Shown: piece by piece, positions 11,752 through 23,771 of the stretch
Numbering within the stretch: position 1 is the stretch's first letter
How the letters are laid out: every line of letters starts with the position of its first letter
Assembly: GCF_021869535.1 (NCBI RefSeq)
Contig: NW_026262734.1
Location: forward strand, 95,919,285 to 95,983,284
Origin: Mytilus californianus
Taxonomy: Eukaryota; Mollusca; Bivalvia; Mytilida; Mytilidae
DNA length: 64,000 nucleotides
Direction: 5' to 3'
Position numbers and translations under genes: made by a program
Notes under the pieces: generated by a model
The model's input: the letters and a program-made list of their open reading frames with translations, nothing else
Told to the model about the DNA's origin: nothing
Databases searched by the model: none

Positions 11752-13461
11752 GAAACTACAATTGGGCATAACATTTTACACTGTTCATTTGCCGACAAAA
11801 ATATATTAAGCTAATGCACGGTATATGACAAACACACCCTTTATTTTTAAAAGTATAAGGCATCGAAACTACAATTGGGCATAGCATTTTACACTGTTCA
11901 CTTGCCGACAAAAATATATAAAGCTAATGCACGGTATATGACAAACACTCCCTTTATTTTTAAAAGTATAAGGCATCGAAACTACAATTGGGCATAACAT
12001 TTTACACTGTTCACTTGCCGACAAAATATATTAAGCTAATGCACGGTATATGACAAACAATCCCTTTATTTTTTTGTCTTGTTTTATTAGATGTTATTTA
12101 TAGTTTTAACTAACACATGTGTTTTCATTAATTAAATACTTATAAAAGTTTAAAAACTAGTTAAATCATGTTTTTACATTGCATTTGTGATGTTTTATAC
12201 ACACAATGTTTAGTTCAGCAATACCTTTTCATAACAATAAAGCACAAGAGCTAACTAAAATAGCACTTAGCGCTTTTCTTGATTAATATTTATCAGTAAG
12301 GGTCAATCCAAAGTATTTGAAAGTCAGATATGCAAATATACATTGACACGGAAGAATTTCATGCAATCCGTTATTTCATACTGTGCCACGGTTAGTTTTT
12401 TTCATTACTTTGAACAGCTACCAGAACTTTGAGCTTCATTTACCTGCAACAACTTACAATTTGACCTGTTGGTTTTATCTCCTGAAAATTTTTTGCAGAC
12501 AGATTCAATACAACAAGCGTCATACACTATTAACAACAAGCTTATATTTCATCTTTTTTGCATCACATAAATTTATAGAGTAACAGCATACACTATTTTG
12601 AATGCAAAATATGAAATTTGTATGTGCATAAGGCCTCGATATTGTGTTTTTTTATGAAATCCTCATTTATTATCTCTCCTGACAATCTTTAAAAAACTAT
12701 ATTTAAATTTGGTGTCTCCTTCGCATATTTTGGATGTATTCTATATTCTGAAGTTATGAGTCAGAGATAAAGTTCAAAATATTTCATTATCTTTCCTATT
12801 GTACATTTTAATGAATATCATTGCTTAAAAGTGAATTCGTGGAAACCGGTTAATATTAGGTCAGTGGGCATGGTTTATTTGACACATACTGTTAGTAGAA
12901 ATTCTTTGATTATTATATTTTTTTTTTCTTTAATATTGAATTGTTGTTGTTGGCATTTGTACTTGAATACATCAGTGCAAGTAGGTTCATACAAGTGAAG
13001 ACTTGATTACTGTAATAGTCCACCTGACACCAATTATTGCTTTAATAGTTCATATTGATCACTGTTAAAACAACTGAAACATATTTATTATCTATTTACA
13101 ACTACGTCATTATTCCACATATTAAGATAAATTGGAAAAATAAAATTCTTTTCACAGTGTGGTATGGTATAAAACCACTAATTCAGGCCCGGTCGGAAAG
13201 AACATACAAGAAAGTAGTACATATTTGAAACAAAATAGTTCCTACGCATAGCCGTATCTTTGTCAATAAGTGAAATATTAGGGTAGTTTTGGTATCAAAT
13301 GAAAGCTTGGGGACTTGGGATCACTGTAGAATATAAAATTGAGAATAGAAATGGGGAATGTGTCAAAGAGACAACAACCCGACCAAAGAGCAGCAGAACC
13401 CTTGTTAAAAGAAGTATATAAAATTTTAAAAGGAGGGCACATTTGCCCTGTTGTTCAGATC
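11752..13461 (+). repeat. second copy of the 1.71 kb tandem duplication
   Basis: Matches 10041-11751 at ~99% by eye. Beyond 13465 the sequence continues into the rest of the MITE, showing that this copy retains the ancestral right flank while the first retains the ancestral left flank. Confidence 0.9.
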
Positions 13462-13666
13462 AGAAGTACATATTTTTGTTTTGTCAAATTTTCGGGAACC
13501 AGTTCGCTCTAATATGCAAATAAAGTCAGGATAAGGAAAAGTTTTGACATGAAATAGCTGCCACATTATTTGAACTTAAGACAAAGTAGCCATTAATGAT
13601 TGAAATTGCAGAATTTAACATAGAAAGCAATGGGGCTATGAATTAGTGGTTTTATACCACGTTATA
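13163..13666. mobile_element. complete Mutator-like MITE with 10-bp target duplication
   Basis: Terminal inverted repeats contain GGTATAAAACCACTAATTCA at the left and its reverse complement at the right. Direct CACAGTGTGG flanks sit at 13153-13162 and 13667-13676. A 9-10 bp duplication is the Mutator (MULE) habit. No coding capacity; a family E head (13344-13410) is inserted inside. Related copies: 11452-11751 and 18811-19286. Confidence 0.7.
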
Positions 13667-14144
13667 CACAGTGTGGGTAAATTCCTTGTATATCGTATAA
13701 GGTCACTAACACTCTGTGTAACTAATATTATATCAATAATATTAGCAGGAACAACCAAGAATATCCTGTAATTAAATATACAAAAAATAAGACACATACA
13801 AAAACAAAAATAAGGAATGGAATGTATTTATTTTCATCTTTAACCAAAACTTTTGCTACGGTTTACTGAATACCGTCACAATAAGAGATAATAATTTGGA
13901 GATGCAACTGGAACGTTACCTCTGAAAATAGAGGAGTATACATTTATTAAAAAGTGTAAATCATGTTAATTGCTTTTTTTATATAAATGAATTCATCCGA
14001 AATTCAGGTTATTAGTTGTAAACTATTTTTATAAAAAATCCTTCAAATACAGTACTTGCATACTTAGTCGTTACTGTTTGAGTAAAGTAAATTTATTTTC
14101 ATAATATCAAAACTGTTTTTTCAAGTTTTTTTATATATTTTTCT

Positions 14145-14256
14145 CAATTTACGCTAATGTGTTCGGCTTTGCTATTGTGTTCATAATTTTATATATTTCT
14201 CAATTTACGCTAATGTGTTCAGCTTTGCTATTGTGTTCATACTTTTATATCAGGGT
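14145..14256 (+). repeat. two 56-bp tandem repeats
   Basis: CAATTTACGCTAATGTGTTC begins at 14145 and again at 14201, with one or two differences between the units. Confidence 0.85.
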
Positions 14257-14300
14257 CTTTTTTATTATGTTAATCATGCTAGAAACCAATGTGTTCTATA

Positions 14301-14484
14301 CTGTGAATTCATTTATTTTTCGTGGTCACCATTTTTCGTGGATTGAGGAAAAATGGCACTTTCGTGGATGTTTGATTTCATGGTTTCGCCAAAGTCTGCA
14401 TACAAGACTATAGAAAATGTGTATTTTGTTGGACTCACGAAATTCAAGAAAATTGGTATCCAACGGTTAATACTGAATCCACAG
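14301..14484. mobile_element. Tc1/mariner-type MITE (~184 bp)
   Basis: Starts CTGTGAATTCATTT and ends AATACTGAATCCACAG, flanked by TA on both sides. The interior has the TTTCGTGGATTGAGGAAAA and TTGATTTCATGGTTT words that I associate with a very common molluscan miniature element. Confidence 0.65.
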
Positions 14485-14929
14485 TACTGTATTGCTTAAA
14501 TTATGCGACCGTCATTTTATTTGAAAGTGTTTTTGTACTGTGTTTTTATCACTCATACATGTTCAATATTATGCTTTTTGTTTGTTATGAATGTTTAACA
14601 TTCGATATTAAATTAACCCAAATAAATTTCATTGCAATATTTTATGGTAATTTTTGTTTATAGTTATCTTATAATGTGTGTAAGTTTTTTTCCGATTTGT
14701 GTACCCTTGGTGAAAAGTAATAATGGAAAGCACGAAAACAGTAGATTTGTTATGAATGGTTTGGTGACGATTGCTTATGAGTCTGTTTTCCTCGATAAAA
14801 AGTGTTCTATGAGTTTATTTGTATCACTGTTGTATAAGCGGTATATGTTACAAAAGATCAGCAAAACTAAATGATACACCGATTCAGATTTAATTTAATC
14901 TCTAGAGTTATCTTATGAATGTATGAACC

Positions 14930-15320
14930 ACAAAATATGTAGCAACTCCATGGCAAAATCAAAACCTCAAACACATCAAACGAACGGAAAAGAACTGTCA
15001 TATTCCTGACTTGGTACAGGCTTTTTTTATGTAGAAAATGGTGGATTAAAACCTGGTTTTATAGCTAGCTAAACCTCTCAATTGTATGACAGTCGCATAA
15101 AATTCCATTAGATTGACAACGATGTGTGAATAAAACAAACAGACATAATAGGTAAAAATGTCAAAATTTGGGGTACAGCAGTCAACATTGTGTTATAATC
15201 TTAATCACTGTATATAAAAAAACAAATATGTCAACAAAGAAAAACAAAAAGGCATATAGACAAAGCACATTAGCAAAAACGAAAGCAAGAATACAAAAAT
15301 TTACCACAGCACAATAACAC
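14930..15320 (-). repeat. family B copy, reverse orientation
   Basis: Contains TAGCTAGCTAAACCTCTCA and GGCATATAGACAAAGCACAT, the reverse complements of family B landmarks at 4190-4715. Confidence 0.75.
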
Positions 15321-15545
15321 AATGCCGGGATGTTTACGTCAAATGGATATTACAAAAAAATAGACTAAACAGTAAAAATAATAATTACTGGATCTCGTTC
15401 CATATAGTTGTATACATTACTACTGTTGTCATTTATTTAAACAAGATTTCAAATCTTCGTTTATTCAGTTAATAAATTATGTAATTATAAGTAAAATATC
15501 GGGAAACATACTCTCTTGGTAAGTTATTCAAGCCTGTCTGTTTTA

Positions 15546-16993
15546 GATATAATATCACCATTGTTTTCCCCTATTAGTCTTTGTTAAATTGGCACTTTTC
15601 CCAAAATTATGCAGAATTTATTTTTGTTTTAAATAAAAAAATACTTGGGATGAGTAAAGTTTTATCTTGTCGAGTACTACAGACACAATTTCACATAACA
15701 TTTCATTGCATATTAGATAATAACAATCACTGGAAGTTAACCAATCAAATTTTCACCCTTTTTTCCCTGTGTACAAAATAAAGGCAACAGTAGTATACCG
15801 CTGTTCAAAAGTCATAAATCGGTTAAGAGAAAACCAATCCGGGTTACAAACTAAAACCGAGGGAAACACTTCAACTATGAATTTATATAAAACATAGGAA
15901 CAACAGAAACACTGGTCTGCAACAAAAACAAACGCCAACAGACATGGAAACGGACTATTTGATAACAACTGTCATATTCCTGATTAGGTATAAGACATTT
16001 TAAGAAAAAATGGTGGGTTGAACCTGGTTTTATGGCTAGCCAAACCTCCCGCTAATATGACAATGTTATTAAAAAAATGACAACACTACGTGAGAGGAAT
16101 ACAGTACAGACATACGCAAGAACACTCAACACAGAGAAATGCATAAATAAAAAATATATTACTACATTACAACATGTAAACCACAGATTAACAACGGACA
16201 TCTCCCATTAACGACAGCACAGGACACCACAAATAGTGACGTATTTTTGTGACGTATATATAATCTTGAAATTCATACAATAATATTGAACGAGATCCAA
16301 AAATTCACAATTATTTTCACAATACAAGTCCAAATAAATATTATGATTACGACGGTCTTGAAAGGCTGTTTTAAATTAATGCTGTGACGATGTCATCATT
16401 ATTTGGACTAACATGATACTTTATCCATGGAAAATGGAAATTTACTCGACCATACTGAAAAATAAGACATATGTGAAATGCAACGAAAATACAGAATTCA
16501 AACCACAAACGATAAGACATAACACAATATCTAACCGAACTTACAAACGAAACATCATAACTAAATACACGAATGTTGAATGTATAAATACCGAGACACG
16601 TCGTAAAGCAATGCGAATTCTCACTCGTCAAAACAGTCATATTTGGGAATAGATTACGTTTGGTACTTAGTAGACAGACGACGGAGATGGTAAACCACAA
16701 TCTACGACGTGTTAAAAATGTCTTTAGTTATTTAAGACACAGACACATCATATAAATCAAGCTTTAGTAACCATGTAACCTCAAGTTTCCAAAATATTCT
16801 ATAGAAACACCAACTAAAAAAAGAATTGTGCTTTGAAACACCTAAGATATATGTTTATGACTCAGCAATTTGTTACTGCAATGAAATGTAGGATTAATTT
16901 CCTACAACTGTCAAATTCAAGGGAATGTTTTTTTTTCGACCCTTTTTCGGATGCAGCAGGATGAGATGTACCAAGATTTGGTGGTATTACACC
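15546..16993. mobile_element. MITE V interrupted by a 990-bp insertion
   Basis: The left half (15546-15769) and right half (16760-16993) align to the two halves of the intact element at 24209-24672. Shared words are TTTTCCCCTATTAGTCTTTG on the left, and GTTTATGACTCAG and TTTGGTGGTATTACACC on the right. The split falls where the intact copy reads TTCCTGGTTACCAGCTTT. Confidence 0.7.
15770..16759 (+). mobile_element. element Y inserted into MITE V
   Basis: Begins about AATAAAGGCAACAGTAGTAT and is homologous in direct orientation to 24815-25640 through ACGTATATATAATC and ACGAGATCCAAAAATTCA. At 25084-25120 an inverted CCGGTATACTACTGTTGCC matches the element start, suggesting that the start is a terminal inverted repeat. 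The 109-codon minus frame (16371-16700) and the plus frame opposite are repeat sequence. Confidence 0.6.
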
Positions 16994-17400
16994 TTTTAAT
17001 GATCATGTATATTAATGTACATGTATTTGGTTCCACGTTTATTTCGGGAGATCCTGTAGAAATTATCAGATTAAAACTGAATAATTGTAGATAAACTTAG
17101 GTTGCAATTACATCTGATAAAGTTGATTTTAAACTATTTTGACAGGGTTTAATATTATTTTATCTCTTATTCCTCCACACAATGTTTTTTTATCAGAAAA
17201 CATTTATCTCTTTATCGATTATGTTTCAAAAAACCCTTATAGCAACTAAAAATTGGTTCACTATTGTTGTAAGACTTCATTGATTTGTTTTTCAACGTTT
17301 TTACTTTTCGAAGTTTTACTTTATATTTGTTGTTGTTGTACCTTTGAAGATTGCTTTATACTTAGGTTCATGTAATATTCTTTTTTTTTATTTTCTGTTA
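16994..17400. other. no recognised feature
   Basis: AT-rich, with poly-T stretches. No open frame of note and no repeat that I could match elsewhere in the window. Confidence 0.4.
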
Positions 17401-17404
17401 AAGA

Positions 17405-17610
17405 ATGTATAACAAAACTACTGAACTCCAAGGCAACTGTAAAAGGGAACGTCCCGACAAAATCAAACGCTATTAATCAACAGAACAAGTTTAAAACTAT
17501 TGCCATATTCCTCACTTGGTCCAGGCATTTTCCAAAGAAAAAGGTTGATTAAATCGGCTTTTATAACTAGCTTAACCTCCCAAATTTATGGCAGATGTTT
17601 ATAGTTCCGT
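17405..17610 (-). repeat. degenerate family B relative
   Basis: CTATTGCCATATTCCTCACT, GGCTTTTATAACTAGC and TTAACCTCCCA parallel the reverse-complement family B words, with many changes. Confidence 0.5.
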
Positions 17611-17685
17611 TATATTGAAAAAATACAGTGCTGATTGTCACCCTCCCAAACCCTTCTCTGGTACTCAAACCGGAGTTTATAAACT

Positions 17686-17935
17686 AGAATGGGTACTTTG
17701 GGAGCCTCGGTTGGTCATAGTTGCCCCCTACTTTGACCTGGAGATCAATCCTCTGATATCTTTCCGGTTTGCCTGTTCCTGCCGAGTGTCCCGGTGGTTC
17801 TCTCGGAGTGCTTCGGCTTCCTCCACCATGATAACAGACTTCCCAGTGTCCTAGCACTCCCTTTGTGTTAAGTTGGGGATAGTCCTTGTAAATATTGTTG
17901 TAAATACAATAGTGACACATCTCCATTAATCCCGA
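17686..17935 (+). mobile_element. SINE-like repeat with a conserved central domain
   Basis: The segment GGTGGTTCTCTCGGAGTGCT followed by TCGGCTTCCTCCACC is the same core found in the tRNA-derived SINE at 28402-28664, so a shared SINE central domain is likely. Upstream, CCTCGGTTGGTCATAG and GGAGATCAATCC resemble degenerate A and B boxes of a different tRNA-like head. The 189-codon minus frame crossing it (17684-18253) is antisense to the repeat and unsupported. Confidence 0.5.
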
Positions 17936-18419
17936 TAGTGAGTGTACACGGATTCTACTGTACCCTCGCAGCTCTCGAGGGGTTCTTCGGATAACGGAGG
18001 AATTTACCAGAACATACGTACAGTACAAACCGTAAATAGTAGGAACTTTTTGTAGAAAGTAAAAATTAAGTAAAAAATAACTACAAGTGTAAACAAAATA
18101 GAAATAACACTGTAAAAACCCTTTGTGTCCAAATCGCACATCAGGACCCCTGCATTTGCAACGCCTAAAGTGAAAAACACCCGATTGCGGAATGTATAAA
18201 TAAAGAGTCAGGTCAAAAGTCATACGAACATAGACACATTTTAGCACGAACACAAATAACGGGGAAACAAAAGTACAATAAAAAAGTAAGCAACTTAGAA
18301 TCTATAACTAAAAACCATCTTGTATTATTTGTGAAGTAGACACTGAACAGACATCTATTAGGTCTTGGTACTTTCCAATGAACTTTTCAGAGAAAAAGGA
18401 CGAGACACAATCCTCGCTT

Positions 18420-18520
18420 ATTAATTTTTTGCTCAGACATCGATGACGTTTACAAAGTCTTAGTAGCAGCTGGAAGCTCTTGAATATCGTATGAGTTGGA
18501 AAATTAGTACTCTTTACGTG
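18420..18520. repeat. dispersed repeat D fragment
   Basis: GCTCAGACATCGATGACGTT and AGCAGCTGGAAGCTCTTGAA match 25468-25540, which explains why the minus frames at 18308-18622 and 25404-25586 look alike at the peptide level. Confidence 0.55.
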
Positions 18521-18810
18521 GATGAAGTATATTGCTGCTAAGGTGAGGACATTTGTTATTTCAAAATTAAAGTTGTCTCGTTTGTCATAGTACATATAAC
18601 TGAGATGACCACTACTGTGCAATTCAAGATAAATGTCTTAACATGAAGTAGATGAACTTGTAAAGTTGTTAAAGTTGTAGTGTAATGCCTCTAAATGAAA
18701 GATCCAAAACCTTATATGAGTATGAAAATCATTATTAAAAACAAATAGACGTACATATCTTGAATTTTACTTGAGCTGTTTAGACTTTTCGAAAAAGTAA
18801 AATCCTTCAA

Positions 18811-19286
18811 TAGTGGTATAGAACCACTAATTCATGCCCGGTCAGAAAGAACATACACGAAAGTAGTACATATTTTAAAGAAAATAGTTCCTACGCATAG
18901 CTGTATCTTTGTCAATAGGTGAAATATTAAGGTACTTTTGGTATCCAATGAAAGCGTGGGGACTTGGAAACACTGTAGAACCATTGTTGACAGTTTATTT
19001 TGAATAATAAAGAAGTATATACAATTTTATTAGGAGGGCACATTTGCCTTGTTGTTCAAATCAGAAGTACCTGTTTTGTACTATCAAACTCCCGGGAACT
19101 AGTACGCTCTAATATGCAAGTAAAGGTATGTTGAATTTTTTTTTTAGCACAAGTCAGGATAAGGTATAGTTTTGACATGAAATAACTGCCACTTTATTTG
19201 AACTTAAGACAAAGTAGCCATTAATGCTAGAAACTGCAGAATTTAACATAAAAAGCAAATGGGCTATGAATAAGTGGTTTATACCT
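18811..19286. mobile_element. third copy of the Mutator-like MITE
   Basis: Starts GGTATAGAACCACTAATTCA and ends GAATAAGTGGTTTATACC, with the interior collinear with 13163-13666 but without the inserted family E head. No clear target duplication is visible, so the ends may be eroded. Confidence 0.65.
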
Positions 19287-19699
19287 AGTCTCTCTTTAAT
19301 AATAAGAAAGGCATATGTATTTATACATTAAATAGTTTATCTTTACGTAAATTAACTTTCCAAATTTAAAGACATTCTACTCTACTTCAGCGTGCATTTT
19401 AAAACACGGGACAAGCAAGTGTAGCTTCGTATTTCTACTTTTGTTTTTTACTATGAGGATTTTGACATAGATGATGATTTAGTATAAGACTATTCGACTA
19501 TATGTCACAAGGAACTTGTAATTTTATATCTTTTGCTATATCTTATTAGTTTTGTCCTGATGGGAACTCGGTATTGATGATATATCTTTGAAAATCTCTC
19601 TTTGAATTTCTTTGCTCATTTCAACATGTTCAATACGCAGGGAGATTAAGACCTTGTAAATAAACTCATCATAGATACCAGGATTGAAATTTTGTATTT

Positions 19700-19743
19700 A
19701 TGCCAGACGCGCGTTTCATCTAAAAAAGACTCATCAGTGACGC
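19700..19743 (-). ncRNA. hammerhead ribozyme, type I (core intact)
   Basis: The minus strand has CUGAUGA, stem II GUCU/AGAU (one G-U pair), GAAA, palindromic stem III ACGCGCGU and the GUC cleavage triplet. Stem I UGGCAU/GCGUCA has one mismatch. The tiny stem III suggests activity as a dimer. Confidence 0.85.
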
Positions 19744-20058
19744 TCGAATCAAAAAAAGTTAAAAAGGCAAAATAAAGTACGAAGAGCATTGAGGACCACA
19801 ATTTCCTAAAAGTTTTGCCAAATACAGCTAAGGTAATCTATTCCTGAGGTAGAAAAACCTAAGTATTTCAAACGTTCAAAGTTTTGTAAACAGTTAATTT
19901 ATAATTATGGCCATATCAATGATAATTCATGTCAACACAGAAGTGCTGACTACTGGGCTGGTGATACCCTCGGGGAATAAAAACTCCACCAGCAGTGGCA
20001 TCGATCCAGTGGTTGTAAATAAATTCATCATAGATACCAGGATTGAAATTTTGTATCT

Positions 20059-20102
20059 GTGCCAGACGCGCGTTTCGTCTTCAAAAGACTCATCAGTGGC
20101 GC
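20059..20102 (-). ncRNA. hammerhead ribozyme, type I (core intact)
   Basis: CUGAUGA, stem II GUCU/AGAC, GAAA, stem III ACGCGCGU and GUC are all present on the minus strand. Stem I UGGCAC/GCGCCA has one A-C mismatch. Confidence 0.87.
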
Positions 20103-20465
20103 TCGAATAAAAAAAAGTTAAAAAGGCCGAATAAAGTACAAAGTTGAAGAGCATTGAGGACCAAAATTCCTAATCTGAATAGCAAGAACTCTGATTGAGT
20201 CACAACAGTGTTCACAACGTCTGCAATGCCTTAATGTTCCGTGAACAAAACCTGTGATAACGGTAAATAAACAACAGAGAACTTGTTGGATCTACTTCAT
20301 AGTTCAATATGAGAATTCGTCTGAATCTTATCACCAACAAACACAAGATATATACTTTTTATATGGCACACAAAGATGTCATCTAATATCATATTTGTTA
20401 CAAGTCATATTAATATTCGAACCAAAAATCATATCATAGGTTTTTAATGTAAATCTTCATAGCAA

Positions 20466-21200
20466 TTACATACACGATTGTTTGAAACGTTCATTTTCTG
20501 AAAGGTAAATATATAAATGTTTTATTCTTCTTATCACATATCTTCGTCCTAGAACACTACATAATTTCCCTAGTTTCGTTGCATTTGTTGTGAAAGTGTA
20601 ACTATTGTGAGCAAATGCAAAAGAACATATTCCAATTAATGCAGCAATGCCAAGCTTAAAGTTATATCTTGATTCTTTTGTCTGCTCTTCCAATGAGGCA
20701 AGTTATCTCACATCAGCCGTTTTTAAACTTGTCGAATAAATGATTTGTGTTTCAGTTGCAGAAATGATTAAGTCAATCAAGTACTTCACTATTTCTAAAT
20801 AGCTTCTCGCTATCAAAATAATGGCAAAATTAATCATTCTCCTGAATTTTATCACCAACAAACACAAGAAAACATAACAACAAACCAAACCATTTTTTAT
20901 ACCAGTCCCACGTTTCCGGAACGCCGTTTAACATCTTCTAGCATGCTCTTGTATACGACTGAAGTGGTGGTGAAAATGGATCCAGTCAAAATGTGTTCCT
21001 GGTACAAGATCATGAAAGGGGTTTACTTGATCTAAGATATTTGGAGGCTTTCTGTAGAATATATTTAGACGTTTTATCAATGTTGCAGTATATTGTACAT
21101 GTTGTAAAGGAATGACGGTTTTATTCAATTTACATTTATCTTGTATATTGGAAACAATCTTTTTACAACTAACACATGTTTATTTTTTTTCGAGACCTTT
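20466..21200 (-). pseudogene. degenerate ~220-codon coding relic, unrecognised
   Basis: Three consecutive open stretches (21128-20928, 20888-20703, 20693-20466) lie in one reading frame, separated only by single TAA codons at about 20925 and 20697. The frame extends upstream past 21128 through a TCVSCKK (CxxC) motif to a TAA in an A-run near 21175. In DNA this AT-rich such a frame is unlikely by chance. Visible features are the CxxC, a hydrophobic stretch around FAIILIAR, EEQTKESRYN and a second hydrophobic segment GIAALIGICSFAFA. An alternative frame around 20930-21000 also looks protein-like, so frameshifts are probable. I do not recognise the family. Confidence 0.45.
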
Positions 21201-21209
21201 TGATACCTT

Positions 21210-22280
21210 GCATTCAAGTTGCGCACTTATATAGTAACGTGTAAATATTAGACACAATTAACGAGAAACTAAATATATTATTAGGCACAAAACTGGAGTG
21301 AATTTGTTGTAAGCATTGAAGTGTTGTACAGTCGTAAATAAATTAATCTTATTGTACTAAAACACGACGGCTTGAATTTAGTTTTTCTAATTAATACGCC
21401 GAAGACATGATTCAAAATGAGCTCTCTGCCGGAACCAAGCAGTTGAAAGACCAATGCATAAAGCTTTGTATAGCATTATACCAGACGAAATTTACATATG
21501 ATAGCATTTTAGTCAAAATCAATTGAGGAAGTTTCAATTTTGATTGTTAACGCTTGATATACTATATTTTGATATTTACATAACATGCATGTGGATGCTT
21601 CTTATTTGAATTGGCAGCCATAATTCATTCCAAATTATGTTTTATATCCGATCACTTTGCAACATCTATGACTGCACGTGCTCTCATGAAAATATTATAA
21701 CAATGCAAAGTAACTTTTTTATTTCGCGTTGATAGCATTAAATTGCATGTATAAGAACATGAAGAAGTAAATGTTTATTTTTTGGTTTTTCCATATGATT
21801 GTTAATATGTTTATCGTTTCCATAATTTTAGGGCAGCGAATTTTACAAAAGATGCTTCGGTAAATGATTTCCAACACTTATAAAATTACTAAAAGAAGTA
21901 TTCAATTAATAAAAACAATAAATAATAAACGGAATTATCAGATTTAGTAAATTAGGCAACAAAGAAAATTCAAAAATATATCAAAATACATCTGAATGTT
22001 ATACTCAAGTCTTTAACATGTGACAAGTGTCTTTACACAGCAGTATCATCGATTTTATATTTTAAGTCATTTTTGACTGAATGACCTGTATCAGTAGTTT
22101 AAGAACTTTTACAAAATATTTGAACATAAATGAATTTTTAGGGGACACATTGTTTTAATCACATAAATCATACCAATAAAGAAGGACTGGCTACCTTAAT
22201 AATATAGGACTAATTCAAATGTGTTAGGTTAAACTTTTCTTACCTTGAATAAACAATAGCTTGTGAATTATCTTTCTACT
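21210..22280. other. no recognised feature
   Basis: AT-rich non-coding sequence. I could not match it to other parts of the window. Confidence 0.4.
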
Positions 22281-22283
22281 CAC

Positions 22284-22402
22284 TTGTTTAAGTTATGCAT
22301 GTATTTGTGGGCGGTATAGTTCTGACCCCAACATACAGCAAAATTATTGATATCAATTAGTTGATTGACAACCTCCATCAGCATCGTACTCATGGTGAAG
22401 TT
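22284..22402 (-). CDS. candidate internal exon, unidentified
   Basis: On the minus strand an acceptor TTTTTGTCAG is followed by 119 bp that stay open (starting NFTMSTMLMEVV, ending YTAHKYMHNLN) and a GTGAGT donor. There is no partner exon in view. The plus strand is open here too (22361-22594), so this may be chance. Confidence 0.22.
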
Positions 22403-22599
22403 CTGACAAAAATCATTTCGTTGCCAAACACATATGACAGTCAATTTAAGAAAATATCATGTCAGTCCGATCTGAAAACAAATGAACATCAGTGTCACAA
22501 GGTTTCGTCATTTTTTATTGATACTAAACTCGAAAAAAAACAGGTCAATTATTCATTAGGTCTTCCTATAGCAAAGATTGGTATCTCAAAATGAAATGG

Positions 22600-23527
22600 A
22601 ATAGTACAATTTTGCATAGAAAAATAGGAGTAGTAATTGCATAAGAAAAGAATACTGTTTAAAAAATGAAATAACAAAATTTCATTTTCAAACAAATCAA
22701 ATTGTCGTGTATTTATTTGTGTATATCTATATGTTTTCTATAATGAAGAATTAAATTGAATGAACAGATATGCGTCAGTGTGTCCATGTGTAAAGCGGTA
22801 ACATCTACTGAATTTATGCCAAATTAAAGATGCTTAGGAAACAAAAATTACTGAATGTAATCCTAAAGTATCAACATTTCGTCCATATTTTGGGACAGAA
22901 CGCTATATAAACAAGTATCGACATGGGCCTGTAAAATAGAACACGGATCGTAGCTGACATTCTTGTCAACACACGAACTTGCTGGTCACATACGCATTCG
23001 ATCCCAAACTGACAACGCCTAATTGTTTGCGTGCATTATCACCCAAAATATATCAAATTAAAGGTTGCAAGACATAACTGTATCAGCGAAGTCGTTCAAG
23101 TAAATTCAAAAAGCCCATAAAACCTGATAAACCAAATGCTCGTCTATACCAGGCAACGAAACAAATGGAATTCAACTATCAAACACAGATTTGTTCTGAA
23201 GAATATTGTGTGCTAACTGGTTTTATAGCTAATTAAACATCTCACTTATTTGTCAGTTTACAGTTCCGTTATACTGACAAAATTGTGTGCGCAACTCAAA
23301 CAGACATAATAGATTAATGTGACATTAATTGGAATCAACAACTAATATTGCTAAAAACATCATCATAGCTTTACACCCAACTGACTTAAGAGATCGTGAG
23401 ACAAAACGGAAAACAAAAGTACAGGAACAAATCAAAGGAAATTATAAGTAAATAAACTGTAAAACAACGCCACCATCTACAATATATAACTTAAGTCTTA
23501 TGTTTTTGTAAAGTTGACGAGGAATAC

Positions 23528-23530
<3 letters not shown>
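22600..23530. other. mostly unrecognised; degenerate family B relative at about 23090-23300 (minus)
   Basis: CTGGTTTTATAGCTAATTAA, AACATCTCACTT and AACTCAAACAGACATAATAG echo reverse-complement family B. The rest shows nothing. Confidence 0.4.
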
Positions 23531-23565
<35 letters not shown>

Positions 23566-23771
23566 AGCAACTCCTCTGACATCATACAAAGTCGGAAATA
23601 TTTGTGATATGACGAATAAATGTAGTGTTTTGTACTTCCTAAATTTGTCTTTGAAAAAATCTTTTTTCCACAGAAAGCGCCAATTTTTGAGAAAAAATCC
23701 AAATTTAGATACCGTTATCGTACGTGTCTTATACGCTTTCGCGCATGCTCAGTCGACGTACTGCCCGTTAA

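Larger units (their letters stand above)
19655..20175 (-). mobile_element. retrozyme dimer: two hammerhead ribozymes 359 nt apart
   Basis: Two direct repeats of the retrozyme unit, each beginning (plus strand) TGTAAATAAA-TCATCATAG. Cleavage sites fall at 19706/19705 and 20065/20064, so self-cleavage of a minus-strand transcript would release a 359-nt monomer. The unit contains a 7-bp hairpin stem, GCTGGTG (19957-19963) with CACCAGC (19987-19993). The second unit is truncated at about 20175. It encodes no protein; the class is thought to depend on Penelope-type reverse transcriptase in trans. Confidence 0.8.

Noticed and set aside
17684..18253. Longest minus frame (189 codons)
   Set aside because: Its C-terminal third is antisense to the SINE-like repeat at 17686-17935 and the rest shows no domain.
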